A stretch of DNA of 64,000 nt, taken from Lunularia cruciata (lineage: Eukaryota > Streptophyta > Marchantiopsida > Lunulariales > Lunulariaceae). The translations under genes were made by a program, and so were the position numbers. A model generated the notes under the pieces. That model searched no databases and was not told where the DNA came from. It worked only from the letters and a program-made list of their open reading frames with translations. Below are positions 1 through 12,042 of this stretch, piece by piece. The DNA lies in NCBI GenBank assembly GCA_948567375.1, contig OX419760.1, positions 10,726,001 to 10,790,000 of the forward strand. Reading direction: 5' to 3'. The first letter of the stretch is position 1. The number at the start of each line of letters is the position of its first letter.

Positions 1-627
1 ATGATCGATCTGTCGCGATGGGTCCGAAGAATCACGTCTTAGCAATTGAAGGAGATATTGTGGAGATTGACGGTAGTTGTATCGGTGTGAGGGTATAGGA
101 AATTAAGACCAGACGTGGCCATTTTTGTGATTGAGGGAAAAGAAAAATTGGTGTCCACTGTGGTGGCGTATACTTTAGTAGGGGATTGAGATTGACTATG
201 TTGACTATGCTTTAGTAGGAGATTGAGATTGACACGGACATGACTATGTTGTAGTGAGAAAAAGGTGACCACATAGAACACATGAAGGATGGGAAGATCC
301 CATCAAGCCGTACAAGGGAGAGACAAAAAAGGTAAATGGCATTAGCCCCAATAGTATCAATATGATAAATCTGCCTACCGCACCTAAGATATCCGAGCTA
401 TGCAAGTCGTAAGGTCTACAAACTACTAGAGCATCTAAAGAAGTATCACCTAGAGTGATTGCTCTCCTATAGATTGCACTAGCCAATGCTCTATATAGAG
501 CAATGGACACACATTGTCTAAAGAATGCTACAAAGTATGAGAGTGAGAGTGGTACCTCTTGGCATCTAATATGAAAAGCTTTTGTGCACTCCCTAACAAA
601 TGTGTCAAATGCCACGTCCATCACTCC
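1..627. other. Unassigned flank, probable old repeat
   Basis: This stretch lies left of the first family C LTR and resembles none of the other families here. Positions about 360-620 read on the plus strand give a coding-like frame broken by stops, with the fragment ALYRAMDTHCLKNATKYE, which suggests a decayed protein-coding repeat. A minus-strand frame covers the same bases (244-624), but it has no family resemblance and looks like the antisense shadow. Positions 160-245 hold a short imperfect tandem repeat around GACTATGTTG and TTTAGTAGGRGATTGAGATTGAC. I do not recognise the source. Confidence 0.3.
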
Positions 628-993
628 TGTAACAATATGGAGTTTAACAATGAAGTTAGTAGGGCTAACAAAGTAGCAAATAAGACAAATTAGCCTAGAA
701 TACTTTGGAAGTATCTAGGAAGCTTCTTGGGAAGCTTCCCAGCCAGCTTAGCTTGCACGCCAAGTAAGCACTTTCTAGAAAGAAGCTTCTTGAGAAGCTT
801 CCCAATTAACTTGGCTTGCACTCCAAGAAAGCGGCTCAAGGAAGCTTCTTGAGAAGCTTCTCAAGAGCCTTATATGATCTCTATAAATACAAGAGCCAAA
901 GCTCATGCTAGGCATTTGGATTTTACCCACATTCAAGTGTCCCAAAGTGATCTTCCATTCTCCTATTTCTCTCTTTGGTCTCGGTCTTTTACA
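628..993 (+). repeat. C1 5' LTR, family C
   Basis: The LTR starts TGTAACAATATGG and ends GGTCTTTTACA, the termini shared by every family C LTR in the window. It is about 366 bp, shorter than the 408-435 bp of most relatives, so it has an internal deletion. It carries repeated GAAGCTTC palindromes between about 720 and 865 and a TATA-like TATAAATA at 882-889, giving the order heat-shock-like units, TATA box, transcript start. Confidence 0.85.
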
Positions 994-1010
994 TTGGTAT
1001 CAAAGCATGA
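994..1010 (+). other. C1 primer binding site (tRNA-iMet type)
   Basis: TTGGTATCAAAGCATG directly follows the LTR. It matches the 3' end complement of plant initiator methionine tRNA (TGGTATCAGAGC) except for one A for G. The same site follows the 5' LTR in C4 (31909) and C5 (46806) and, on the minus strand, in C6 (61726-61740). Confidence 0.75.
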
Positions 1011-1261
1011 ATGGGATGGATGGAATTTATGGACCACCAAATCCACTTCCACCAAACCATTGGGATTTTTTTGTCCAAGTACTACCCAAGCATCATTCAC
1101 ACAATTCATCACCTCACGCTTTGGACAAGATTTTCTACATATGATCACCATATCTAAGGAACCCTTGGTGCTTCAGATTGTAACTTATGGAGAACGGTGA
1201 GCATACTACTTCTATGTGTTAATATTAGGTAGATTAGGAGTGGCGTGATAGAGTAGCAACC

Positions 1262-1915
1262 ATGGCGGCAATACCTGAGGTTATCATTGTTATGTAGTAA
1301 CAAATCAAGCACCTTACATGATTGTTGGATGAATGAGACCATCGACGACAAGAGCATGTAGAGAGGGTACCAGTTTGAGAAGGAGAAGATCAAATGTAAT
1401 TCCCTAAACCCAAGGTATTTGAAAGCAAGAATCTCCTGGATGCAATGGAGAATTTTGTGTTTGACTGTGAATGTTATTTTGAAGCTACCAATCTTCAAGA
1501 TGAGCAAAAATAGATTCTCTTGGCTTATAGCCAATTGGATGGAGTAACAAAGCTCTAGTGGAGATTCCAAGTGGAGCAAGCTGAACTAAAAAATTATTGT
1601 ACTAATCTTGACGTGGGCAAAATTCAAGAGTGCAATAATTGGTCAATTCCATGCTATAAATGCCACACAAGCTACACGAGATAGGTTGGCGGAGTTGAAA
1701 TAGATTACCTCTATAAGAAGTTACATCACACAATTCTAGAACATCATCATGAAAATTCAAGACATATTGGGAGGTGAAGCTCAAGACCTGTTTGTGAGGG
1801 GCTTGAAGTCAAGAACCAAATTAGAGGTAACCATGCAAGAGCCACAACACTTGGAGGAAGCCATGCGATTGGCCAAACATTTTGATTCCTTGGTTGCAAC
1901 AACTTGGTCTCAACC
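1262..1915 (+). pseudogene. C1 gag fragment
   Basis: This is the capsid (gag) region of a Ty3/gypsy element. The start ATG is placed by alignment with C5 (47077) and C6 (61469, minus strand), where the protein begins MVAIPDV. Readable pieces include the conserved helix LEVTMQEPQHLEEAMRLAKHF (1822-1887), typical of Retrotrans_gag proteins of chromodomain Ty3 elements. Several in-frame stops and frame changes occur before 1700. The reading ends at 1915, where the A2 LTR begins, so the CCHC finger and protease are missing. No product is expected. Confidence 0.75.
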
Positions 1916-2597
1916 TATGAGTTGGTCTGTCTCTCACTCAACATGAACCTCTGATGGCTATTATGGTAATGCACCATGGACTAAGAAGGCAAAGAACCTC
2001 AACTCCATCATACTCCTCCAAGGCTAACACTCCAATACTCAAGACATTGCTCAATAGAGAACTCAATGAGAGAGAGATAGTTGCAAATGATAAGTGTGAA
2101 AAGTACTTCTTCACCCCTTTTTATAAAATAGTTACGCACCAAAGTAACTAATTATTGGAGTAACTCAAGTTACTAAGCTAAAAGTCAAGTAAAGTCAAAA
2201 AGCATAAAGGAATATCTATCCACATGGGCATATTCTACTAAGCATGTGATCTTATCTTGATCCAACCACTAAGTCAAGGATTCCTTCACATGGGCTATCC
2301 TTGGACTATAGAAAAATCCAAAACAAATAGGCTTGCAGGCCCAAGAGTTCTAAACTCTTTCCTCAAAGCCAAACACCTAGGAATAATACCAAGTCAACAC
2401 ACTAGAATCCAAAATAGTGGTGCTCATCTTTTCTACTTCCTCTAAAGTAAGGTCCTCTCTATCTTAGCTATGACTAACTTTAGCTAATCATGACTAATAT
2501 AGAACCATCCTTTATCTCTATATGAATAATATCTCTCAAGTACTTGTAATACCAAGCTAAATATCACAATACCACACATGCACAAATGGGTGTTACA
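1916..2597 (-). repeat. A2 3' LTR, family A
   Basis: On the plus strand it reads from TATGAGTTGG (TGTGAGCCGG in A1, with several C-to-T type changes) to GGGTGTTACA, 682 bp against 679 in A1. It is followed at 2598 by TTTATCCCCGGAC, the complement of the polypurine tract, which fixes the orientation as minus and this copy as the 3' LTR. Confidence 0.9.
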
Positions 2598-4702
2598 TTT
2601 ATCCCCGGACTAAGTTTTCACTTTGTCCTCAAAGTGAAGATCTCTCTACCTTTTATGATACATCTTCAACTTATCATGGTTAATCTTATCAAAGTGTCTT
2701 CTTCCTAACTCCTTGAGATCAAAGGTGTAATTGCCTCACACCTTCTCCACTATGAAAGGTCCAAAGTACTTAGGAAAAAGCTTCTTTTGTACTCTCTTGA
2801 ATCAAATAGAATCAAACAACATTACCCAATCACCTTCTTTGAAAGGTTCCACCTTCTTTTTGCCTTGCCTCTTGTCATATCTCTCCTTTTGTTTCCTTTG
2901 GGCTTGCTCCACTTGAACCATAGTAACTGCTCTTGCCTCTTCCAACTCCATGAGTTGTTTCTTCCTTGACTTCTCTACATCACCTCGTTGTGCTTTCTTC
3001 AATCTCCTATGAATGCTTTGGAAGGTAGGAAGATCAAAGTGAATAGGTAGGGTAGACTCAATACCATATACCAATTGAAATAGAGAATATCTGGTGGAAG
3101 TCTTCATGGTTGTCCTATACTCCCACAAAACCGCATGAATCCTCTTGTCCCAATGATGTTTAGCCCCCTCCATTTTTGCATCTTTGGCCAACATCATGCA
3201 CAAGGTCTGATTGGTTCTCTCTACCAAGCCATTGAAATTTGGCTTATAGGATGTAGGTACTCTATGTGTGATAGAGAAATGTCGTAGCATGGTTGTAGTG
3301 ATGCTTCCTATAAACTCTCCTCTTCTATTAGAAACCAACTCCAAAGGGCATCCAAACCTAGTGATAATGCATACATAAAGAAATCTATCCACTTCATCTC
3401 ATTCTTGTCCCTCAATGGTCTAGCCTCAACCCGCTTGGTAAGGTAATCAGTAACTACCACAATGTACCAATTGTTCCTTGGAGTTCTATTGAGAGGACCT
3501 ACAAAATCAATTCCCCACTTCTCAAAAGGTCTTAGCAATGGAATTGATCTAATTGGTGGAGCGGAAGTAGACTTTCTAGCAAAAGCTTGACAAACATGAA
3601 AAGTTTTGCAATAATCAAGACAATCCTTGAAAATCCCTCTCCAATGGTAACCTGCATCTATAATCTTGAAAACAATCACCTTTCCTGCAAAGTGTACTCA
3701 ACACACTAAAACTTCATGAAAATCCTTTATGAGTAAGATAGACTCTTCCTTACCCATTGCTCTTCAAAGTAGACCATATGCTCCTTGGTCAAAAAATATA
3801 TCCTCCACCATTATGTAAGGTCTAGATCTGGCTACAAGGGCCTTCCTCTCCCTAGCACACATCCCTTCTAGATAATTACCTCTTGTAACAAAATCCACAA
3901 TCTCCTTGTCCTCCATTGGAACCTCTTGAGTGATTGAGATTGTCATGAGCTCCTCATCCAAGAAGGAATCATCCACTGACTCATCTCCATCATGGTCATA
4001 GGCCTTAGATAACAAATCAACATTTGTATGTTTCTTTCCTGGCCTATCCTCAATGGTGTAGTCATACTCAGACAAGAGTATCATCCACCTTGCTAGCTTC
4101 CCTTCAACATTAGTCTTGTTGAAGATGTACTTCAAAGCCTTGTGATCCGTGACAATGGTGGCTTTCCCTCCAATCAAGTAGTGTCTGAACTTCTTGAGAC
4201 CAAAGATCATTGCCAACCCTTCTCTCTCTATGACAGAATAGTTCTTTTTTGTTGAAACCATTTGCCTACTGGCATAAGCTATTGGATGATCATGCTCATC
4301 TTGGTCTAATTGACTAAGAGTGCATCCTATAGCAACATTGGAAGCATCAGTATAGAGGATGAAAGACTTACTCCAATCAAGTTTAGCAAGAATTGAAGCT
4401 ACAACAAGGGATTTCTTGAGCTCTTCAAAAGCTTTGAGATCCTCCTTGTCTTCTAAAATCACCATGTAATCTACACCCTTCTTCATGTAGATGGTCAATG
4501 CATAAGCCTTGTTGGAAAATGATAAGATAAACCTCCTATAGTACCCAACCATCCACAAGAATTGGCGTAACTTTATCAAGCTTGAAGGGAATAGAAGGTC
4601 TAAGATTTTCCTCACCTTATCAAGATCAACTACTATTCCATCCTTGGAGATGATGTGCCCCAAAAGTAGACTTTCTTCACATCCAAAACTGCACTTCTCT
4701 AG

Positions 4703-5125
4703 TATAACAATATGGAGTTTAACGGCGTAGTTAGTAAGGCTAACGAAGTAGAGAATAAGCCAAATTAGTTTAGAATATTCCAAAAGCATCTAGGGAGCTT
4801 CTTGGGAAGCTTCCCAACTAGCTTAACTTGCACCCCAAGCAAATAACTTCTAGAAGGAAGCTTCTAGAAGCTTCTAACTAGCTTAGCTTGCACGCCAAGT
4901 AGGCGGCTTCTAGAACGAAGCTTCTTGAGAAGCTTCCTTATTAACTTGGCTTGGACTCTAAGAAAGTAGCTTAAGGAAGCTTCTTGAGAAGCTTCATAAG
5001 GGCCTTGTATACTACCTATAAAATACCAAAGCTGAAGCTCATGTGAGGCATTTGGAGTTTTCCCTCATTCAAGTATCCCAATGTGAGTTGCATTCTCTTA
5101 TTTCTCTCATTCTTGATCTTTTATA
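4703..5125 (+). repeat. C2: family C solo LTR with perfect TSD
   Basis: A 423-bp LTR reading TATAACAATATGG to GATCTTTTATA sits in the A2 reverse transcriptase. Both terminal dinucleotides have decayed by one transition (TG to TA, CA to TA). It is flanked by TCTAG at 4698-4702 and at 5126-5130. Removing the LTR and one TCTAG restores the A1-like reading across the site. A solo LTR is the usual product of recombination between the two LTRs of a full element. Confidence 0.95.
4857..4874 (+). promoter_or_regulatory. Four-unit heat shock element in C2 LTR
   Basis: GAAGCTTCTAGAAGCTTC gives GAA, TTC, GAA and TTC exactly five bases apart (starts 4857, 4862, 4867, 4872). This is the canonical alternating nGAAnnTTCn array bound by heat shock factor trimers. 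More GAAGCTTC units lie at about 4800-4815, 4918-4935 and 4975-4996. That the site is used is inference. Confidence 0.6.
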
Positions 5126-7371
5126 TCTAGGTTGAGTGATGCATTTGCCTCATCCAAGCATTGCAAGACCTTGATTAGGTGCTCAAATTGCTCCTCCTTG
5201 CTCCCATAGATACAAAAGTTATCAATGAAGTCTCTCATAGATTTCCCAATGAAAAGTTCAAATACCTTGTTCATGAACCATTGGAATGTGGCTAGAGCAT
5301 TGCAAAGTCCAAAAGGCATGACCTTGAAAGCATAAGTTCCCCAAGGTGTGGTGAATGGGGTGAGCTGTTGATGCTCTGGTGCAATCTTGAATTGGTTATA
5401 TCTACTATAACCATCTCCAAAACTATGCCTCTGATGCCTACAACCTCTTCCAAGATCTCATCAATGAATGGTAATGGGTAGTAGTTTTTTCTTGGTAACA
5501 ACATTGAGCTTCTTGTAATCCACACATACCCGAAGCTTGCCATTCACACTCACGATTGGAGACACATATTCTGAATTCTCCACCTCAAAGATAAATCCAA
5601 CCTCCTTGAGCTTATCAATCTCCTCCTTCACAACCAAAAATATTGGTGAGCTAATGCGACGTTAATTTTGGCATATTGGTCTTGCATGTGACTCCACCTC
5701 TATCTTGTGCTCCTCCAAGGTGACCTCCCTCAAATCCTTGTAGCTAAAAAGCAAACACATGGATGAACTTACAGAAAATCTCCTCAAATCTTACCTTCTC
5801 CTCCTTGGTAACATTTGGACCATACTTGAGGGTAGATAACCTCCTCTCTATCTCCTCAAGTGTCAATGGTGATTAGTTTGGGTCCTTCAAAACCTCTAGC
5901 TTAGGTGCAAAACCCATAGCACACAAGTGATACACATCTGAATCAGATTTAGATTCATCCTCCTCTATAGAAGTCTCCTCTTCCATGCTTGTATCCAAAC
6001 CTGAAGCTCCTTTAGAATCTAATTCCCAATAATCAAAAGATGGTGTATCTGAATGTGAAGTGTTGGTGGTGTTAGTCATAGGAATTGTGACTATGGTTTG
6101 ATGGCCCAATCCTCAAGTCACCTTTGTGCCATCGATCAATTGTGCGTGTTGCTCTCAACCATGGCCCCCCAAGAAGTAGGTCATAGCTTGAATCCTTCAA
6201 GGCTTGGAACATCATGAGATTTTGAACTCCCATAATTGAAACTACCACCTTATCCATCACCCTTATTGGTCAAACTTGCTGCTTGTTTGCTATGCTCACC
6301 ACAAATGTTGAAGGTCTTGAGGCTATCATACCCAACTTCTTCATCAACCTTTTTGACATGGCATTCACTATTGATCCTCCATCATCCAATGCATCCTTGA
6401 TGTTGTGACCATTTACTCTCACATCAATCTTGGGGGCATATTCATGAGCCATCCATGGTGTTGGCGTGGCATCCACCACGCCCATTGATACTGGAGCTTT
6501 TGCCTTCTTCTTCTTCTTGCTCCTTGTAGAACTCAAACCATCTCTAAGCTCCTTTCTCAAAGTAGGATTCAAACCAATCAATTGGCCCATAGTGATGTTA
6601 GCCTTGTGACTACAAACATCCTCCAAGACATTGTAGTTCTATTGTTGCTTTGAGATCAAGAAGTCCTCCATCCACTACTTCTTCCTTGGAGTCTTTGTTG
6701 TTGATGGTATTGAAGTGCTTGTGCAAGTGCTCCTAGTAGGCATAGGAGTATCTTGGCTAGGAGTAAATCCTTGAGAAGAGTGCGCATCCTTTGCAAAACA
6801 AGCTCTCTTCTTCTCTTGTGCCAAAAGCTCCAAATTGAAACTCTTGGAGTTTGAGCACTCTCCCTTTTCATACTTGCTCTCAACCACATCTATAGATGCT
6901 ATCCCCTTACCTTTGTTTGGATTAGGAGCCACTTGGGTTTCACTTCCACCCTCTTTTCCTTTATTGGCTCCCTCAAAAACCCTTCTTCCATGGTACATGG
7001 AATTTGGGTAATTCCTTTGGATGTGGCCTCTTCCTCCACAACCAAAAGAATTTCTATCATTGAAATTGTTAATTGGTTGGCTTCCTCTATATTGATATCT
7101 TCCATAACTCCTAGGCCCTCTCCCTACATTCTGATCCAACTCTTTCTTCTCCTATAGGTGCACTACACTGATCTTGAGACTGCAAGTTGTTCAATGATGG
7201 TTTGAAGTGGATCTTTTGGTAGAGGTGCAAGAACTAGAGCAACTACTACTTGTGGTGCAACCCCTAGCACCAAAGTATCAGAAGTTCCATTATAATTGTA
7301 ACCTTGAGGAGAATGCACAACCTTCTTCACCATCAAATCACTCTCATCCCCTTCCAAACTCTCCTCCATAT

Positions 7372-7792
7372 TGTAAAAGACCAAGACCAAGGAGAGAAAT
7401 AAGAGAATAGAAACTCACATTAGGACACTTGAATGAGGGAAAACTTTGAATGCCTAGCATGAGCTTTGGCTTTGGTATTTATAAGTAGCATACAAAGCCC
7501 TTGAGAAGCTTCTCAAGAAGCCTCAAGCCACTTTCTTAGAGTGCAAGCCAAGTTAACTAGGAAGCTTCTCAAGAGCTTCCTTCTAGAAGCCGCCTACTTG
7601 GCGTGCAAGCTAAGCTAGTTAGAAGCTTCCTTAAGCTTCCTTCTAGAAGCTACCTGCTTGGGGCGCAAGTTAACTAGTTGAGAAGCTTCCCAAGAAGCTT
7701 CCTAGATGCTTCTAGAATATTCTAGGCTAATTTGGCTTATTTTCTACTTTGTTAGCCTTACTAACTACGTCGCTAAACTCCATATTGTTACA
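7372..7792 (-). repeat. C3 3' LTR, family C
   Basis: It reads TGTAAAAGACC to ATATTGTTACA on the plus strand, the reverse complement of the C5 LTR, 421 bp. At 7793 the internal region begins with TATTCCCCCACCGC, the complement of a purine tract next to a 3' LTR. Multiple GAAGCTTC palindromes lie at about 7500-7710. Confidence 0.92.
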
Positions 7793-8908
7793 TATTCCCC
7801 CACCGCTAGTTGGTGACGTCCTCGTCGCCATTGAAGCTTCAAACTCATGGATGGCCATCTGTGCATTCTGGAGGTGAAAAAGAGGTTCCCATGTGGCATC
7901 ATGAAGGGGATACCCTTTCCAAAGGACCTTGTACTCTGTATGTTGTCAACGTCTGCGTTAGATGTGGCGACGTGTAAGGATATGATCAACTTTGTACTCC
8001 TCATGATCATTGATAGGGATAGGGGGAGGAGGAGGTTGGATGCGAGAGGAAAAAGAAGAGGGGTTAGGAACAAAAGGTTTCAACTTGGAAACATGAAAGA
8101 CAAGATGGATGCGCATATGACAAGACAAGGCAAGTCGATAAGCAACAAGAGAGACAATTTGGGTGACATCAAAGGTCCTATCCAATTTGGGGCAAATTTA
8201 TGAACTTGGATATCAAGTGGGAGGGGTAGATTACTAGAGGATAGCATAACTTTATCACCGACTTCAAAGGTGAGATCACAATGATGGTGGTCCACATATT
8301 GTTTTTTATGATTCTGAGCAACAAGGAGGTGAGATTTGGCTTGTTGGAGAGATTTGGATATGGTGGTCAAGAAGGTTGAAGTATGAGGGACCTGAGACGG
8401 GGGAGGAGCAAGAAGAGAATCTGGGACAAGCGGATCTTGGCCAAAATTGAGAAAGAAAGGAGAGAATCCGGTGCTTGCCTATTTAGAATTGTTGTATGCA
8501 AACTCCACAGCTACAAGACATTCATCTCAATTTGTATGGTGAATGTTGACAAAGGCTCAAAGCATATCTTCTAATATGTGATTTGCATGTTTAGTTTTTC
8601 CATCAATTTGAGGATGATAGGCTGTGGACAAAGCAAGTTTGGTGCCAAGTATCTAGAAGAGAGCTTGCCAAAACTTTTTGGTGAAGCGAGGATCACGGTC
8701 AGAGATGAGTACATGTGGCATCCCGTGATGTTTGAATACATTATCAAAATAGAGTTGCACCAAGGTTGGAGCATCTACAGTATCAACCGTTGGTGCCAAA
8801 TGGATTTGCTTACTAAGCTTATCCACAAACACCACAATTGTTGTGTGACCTTATTATGTCTTGGGCTAGGAGGTGATGAGATCTAAGCTCACATGTTCCC
8901 AATAAGTA
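7793..8908 (-). pseudogene. C3 integrase C-terminus and chromodomain
   Basis: Minus-strand pieces encode part of a Ty3 integrase core (8653-8835, with HGMPHVLISDRDPRF holding the second catalytic Asp), the post-core region with FEVGDKVMLSSSNL (8080-8370) and a degraded chromodomain next to the LTR (7793-8080). Stops and frame changes separate the pieces. A chromodomain after the integrase places the family among chromoviruses, whose chromodomain is thought to guide integration by reading histone marks. The core is interrupted at 8908 by E1 and resumes at 12613. Confidence 0.75.
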
Positions 8909-9650
8909 TGTGACAACTTGGCAAATATCACTTTTGCAGTAATCAGGTAAGTAAAGTTTGTTCTTATAAAGATATGATTCAATGTAGAGAAATGGTCAAA
9001 TATGAAGTCAAATAGTAACATGTAGTTCTTCTTGGGTTCTTCTTTAATCTCTTAGGTAGCAACTACACCTAGAAGAGAGTAACAAGCTCACGATTTTGAC
9101 AACTTGTCTCAAATTCACTCACCCATAATCACAACATAACAAATTCTATCCAAAAAAATCTTGATTGTGATGATTCAAATTCTCCTGAAGATGGCTTTTC
9201 ATTTGCCTTAAAATTGTGTTCCACTCCTCCATTGAAGGCACAACTTCCTCAATTGAAATTGCTTCACATCAACACTACGCTGCACTTACAAAAATGCAGA
9301 ATACTACCAACACTACAATTCATCTTAGATTTGTCAAGGCATTGCTCCAATTGCCCTTCACTCAAGATCAAACATACAAAATGAAAATCAAGTTGTGGAT
9401 TTAACATCCAACACACTTTGATTTGCATTTCAAAATTCTCCACACACTCACAAAGTTGACACTCAGAATTAAGCTCAAGTGATGAGCACTAAAATCAGCA
9501 CTTTGCTTTATCTATCTTCAAAAATTATGAATATTGAACAACATAAGACTGTAAATGCTCCCCTTAAATAGTAAAGCAATCAATAGTTATCTTCCTAATG
9601 TACTGCTTCCTAACAGCTCTTCCTACCTACAGATCCAAAATGACAAACCA
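8909..9650 (-). repeat. E1 3' LTR, family E
   Basis: The outer end TGTGACAACTTGGCAAATATC is shared with E2 (27648) and, in reverse complement, with the ends near 37903 and 39608. The inner end, AACCA at 9650 followed by CCTCTTCATAT, is inferred from the E2 match and from the purine-rich run before it on the sense strand. The length of 742 bp agrees with 732 bp in E2. The outer boundary is sure; the inner one is a best estimate. Confidence 0.7.
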
Positions 9651-9734
9651 CCTCTTCATATCTGCCTCTTCCTATCTCAAAATTGTTTTTACTCCAATCC
9701 GATGTGAATTACTTCATCAACTTCCAAACCCTAT

Positions 9735-12042
9735 GATCTTCCTCTCACTTCTCCTTCTTTGGGTATATCATCAACTACCCAATCCTTCACTATTTCTACT
9801 CCTTCTTCACTAGGAACTACAATTGAGGACATGGGTACTCTTTCTAACTCTTGACTCACTCTTCTCTATTGTCTCAAATGACGACTCCAAAGACATTTGA
9901 ATTCCTACTTCTACAACATCGGACTTCTTCTCATCCTTCACACTACTCCTAATCATTCTTACTTGAAATTCACTAAATCTAATCTGAGACTGACATTTTC
10001 TCCTACTTCCAACATCTTTCTATCTACTTGCTCCCTCAATTGGATTAGTAAAGTGTTCATATCAACATCCTTGGCTTTCCTCTTCCGAGTTTCTTGCACA
10101 AGCAACTTTAACTCGTGTAGTCTCACTTCTTCCAACCTTCCTTCTACCTCAGTGCACAACATAGCTCTCAATTTCCCCACAACTTCTCCTACTGATTTTG
10201 ATGCATACCCTCAAGATTGCTCTACTTTCAACTCCTTCCAATACATCCTCAACTTGTCTTTGTACTCAGCAGTGAGCATCTTCTTCTCCTCCACATACTA
10301 AGAACTCTACAACTCAGCACTTTGTACCAACTCTCTCAACCTTTCTTCTTCTTGATATTGGATCGTCAACTCTCTCTGCCATGTCTGATCCTTCCCGACC
10401 GCACTCTTCCTCAAGCTTTCTAACTCCTGCTCCATCACTACGGCCAGCACTTTTGCATGAATATCTTGATGCGCACCTCACTAACTTCTTTCATCTTGGT
10501 CATTAGTAATGTCTGCTCCTCCAACTCTTCAACTTGCCGCTGCATTTCTCTTCCTCACAACTCAAAACTCTCTTGCAACTTCTTGAAAGTCCTCTTCCTC
10601 AAGATTGTATCCACCCGAAGCTCTTCAACTTCCTTGTCCCTTTGGGTTACACGCTCTTGCAATCCCTTTACTTCAGCTAGTAGATACTTCACCACCTGCA
10701 ACTCCTTCATTACCTTCATCCTAGACTACGGAATTACCTTCTATTGCTCTTTCAACAGCTCCAATAGTGGAGTTACAACCTACGCCAAATATTGTATTCC
10801 TCCAAAGGTTTCTTTGTCTTTGGCCACATGTTCGTACTTTGCTTCTTCCAACGGCTCCTTCTTCCGAAGTCTTGATCTTTGTACTTTCAGTGATACTGCT
10901 TCCGAGCTTTCTTCTTCCTTACCCACTAAACTTGGGCCCACAGGGTACTCCTTCTTTTCCACAACTAGGGCTACATAGGGATTAGCACTTCCCTCTATAC
11001 CGTCAATCACCGCATGAACATCTTCATCTTCTTCTGCTTCAACCGATTGCTAAACTTCTTCTTCTCCATCACTCTTGTTTCTGGATTCTCCACTTTGTAA
11101 TGTGAGCTCCACTTCTTTTGAGTCTTTTCCTCTAGACTCTATCTTCCCTTCAGACTCGGTTTCCGAAGGTGCTTCCTTTACCACCGTCTTCCCTTGCATA
11201 GTGAGTCTTTGTGTCTTTCTTTGGGCTAGAGGTAACACTACATCATTGGGTTGAGTCTACTTCTTCTTCTTTCAACTTATGACTTCTTCCATCTCTTGTT
11301 GTCCCGTTTTGAAGAAATGGTCATCGCTGGCTTGCAAGTGCACCATGTATTGCTGTTCTTCGTCATCCGCTTCTTGTCTCAAATCAAGATGAAAGTGTGA
11401 CAACATGCGATGCCTCTCTTTCGCTGTCAGCAAATTCAATCCAAAGTAGAAATGCGTTGCAAATGGTGCAAAATAGTATGGAGGTAAATTTGATCTCCAA
11501 TTGACAACCATTTGCCTTGTTCGCTAGTGGAAGCACTTTGCACAATTCACCTTCACTCCTACAAACATCTGGTAGAAGAAGACCAATTGTTGCATGTTCA
11601 CATATGTTGTTTTTTTGGGTTTGAACATCGCCAGTATCACTCCTACAATGCTTTGCTTAATTGGGTCTCAATAGGACTCCACCTTGTAACCATTAGTTGT
11701 ACGCAAAGCAAAGAAGGAATTGCAAATTTTTGCAGTCTCTTTTGCAGCCTCACACTTCCGATTGAAGGTGATCCCCATTGGCTCTCCTACTTCCCTTCCC
11801 AACACTAACCTCCAATTTGACTCAGTCCATCAAGCCGGATTTCCCCTCTTCCTCTTGACTTCAGGACTTTCCTCACAATTACTGGTAGCTATCTCTGCCA
11901 TGACTCTTGGGAAACTAAAATTCTAGTTCCATGCTAAAAAGGTGATACAAAGTCAATTCAAAACTTCAATCCTTGCTATGACATCTTACCTCCAAATTGC
12001 AAAGCTCCTCACTGCAAGGGCATTCTTGACCTTCTTTGCCAT
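9735..12042 (-). pseudogene. E1 unknown protein, gag-like head and coiled-coil tail
   Basis: Read on the minus strand from ATG at 12042 this is a frame of about 770 codons with roughly ten stops or shifts. E2 has the same protein from ATG at 30838, and the aligned starts (MAKKVKNALAVR here, MAPKRNKQSAVR there) support the choice. The N-terminal part includes a conserved block ending PPYYFAPFATHFYFGLNLL (about 11410-11490). The middle is acidic, with a shared LQSGES (about 11080-11100). The C-terminal third is rich in Glu, Lys and Leu in a coiled-coil pattern (about 9960-10700). I find no Zn knuckle, protease, RT or integrase motif. It may act like a gag, but that is inference; I do not recognise the family. 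Confidence 0.6.

Larger units (their letters stand above)
628..1915 (+). mobile_element. C1: 5' part of a family C Ty3/gypsy element
   Basis: C1 keeps a 5' LTR (628-993), a primer binding site directly after it and the first two thirds of gag. At 1916 it is cut by the LTR of A2, which lies in the opposite orientation. The rest of C1 is not found in the window, because the right part of A2 and what followed it were lost. The bases just left of the LTR, ACTCC (623-627), would be its target duplication, but the partner copy is missing. C1 is the outermost layer, so the oldest, of the nest at 628-26331. Confidence 0.85.
1916..7371 (-). mobile_element. A2: broken family A Ty3/gypsy element
   Basis: A2 lies on the minus strand inside C1 gag. 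Its 3' LTR is at 1916-2597 and its pol and part of gag run from 2598 to 7371. It follows the intact copy A1 almost base for base, which makes its breaks easy to see: a 423-bp family C solo LTR in the reverse transcriptase, many stops, and loss of the gag start, leader and 5' LTR to the right of 7371, where C3 begins. It is clearly older than A1. Confidence 0.9.
2598..7371 (-). pseudogene. A2 gag-pol remnant (interrupted by C2)
   Basis: Read on the minus strand this is the homologue of the A1 polyprotein. From the right come: part of gag and a damaged CCHC finger (about 7020-7060; first Cys to Ser, last Cys to Tyr), the protease region (6270-6626), the reverse transcriptase (about 5130-5620 and 4500-4697), RNase H (about 3990-4500, with YTDAS near 4345) and the integrase zinc finger and core (2802-3679). 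Frames 3764-4789, 3308-3679 and 2802-3392 are the longest open pieces. Beyond the C2 insertion there are several stops and frameshifts, so no working product is expected. Domain names rest on similarity to A1 and to Ty3 pol in general. Confidence 0.85.

Noticed and set aside
244-624. Minus-strand frame of 126 codons as a host gene
   Set aside because: No domain, no splice structure, and the plus strand of the same bases looks like a decayed coding sequence with stops.
4790-5000. Repeated AAGCTTC/GAAGCTT blocks considered as a CRISPR-like or satellite array
   Set aside because: The spacing is irregular, the blocks sit inside an LTR with clear termini and a target duplication, and the genome is a plant. 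They are better explained as LTR promoter repeats.
10457-10978. Plus-strand open frame of 173 codons, Ser/Cys/Leu-rich
   Set aside because: It is the antisense of the E1 coiled-coil gene. The minus strand aligns with E2 and E3; the plus strand has no homologue.
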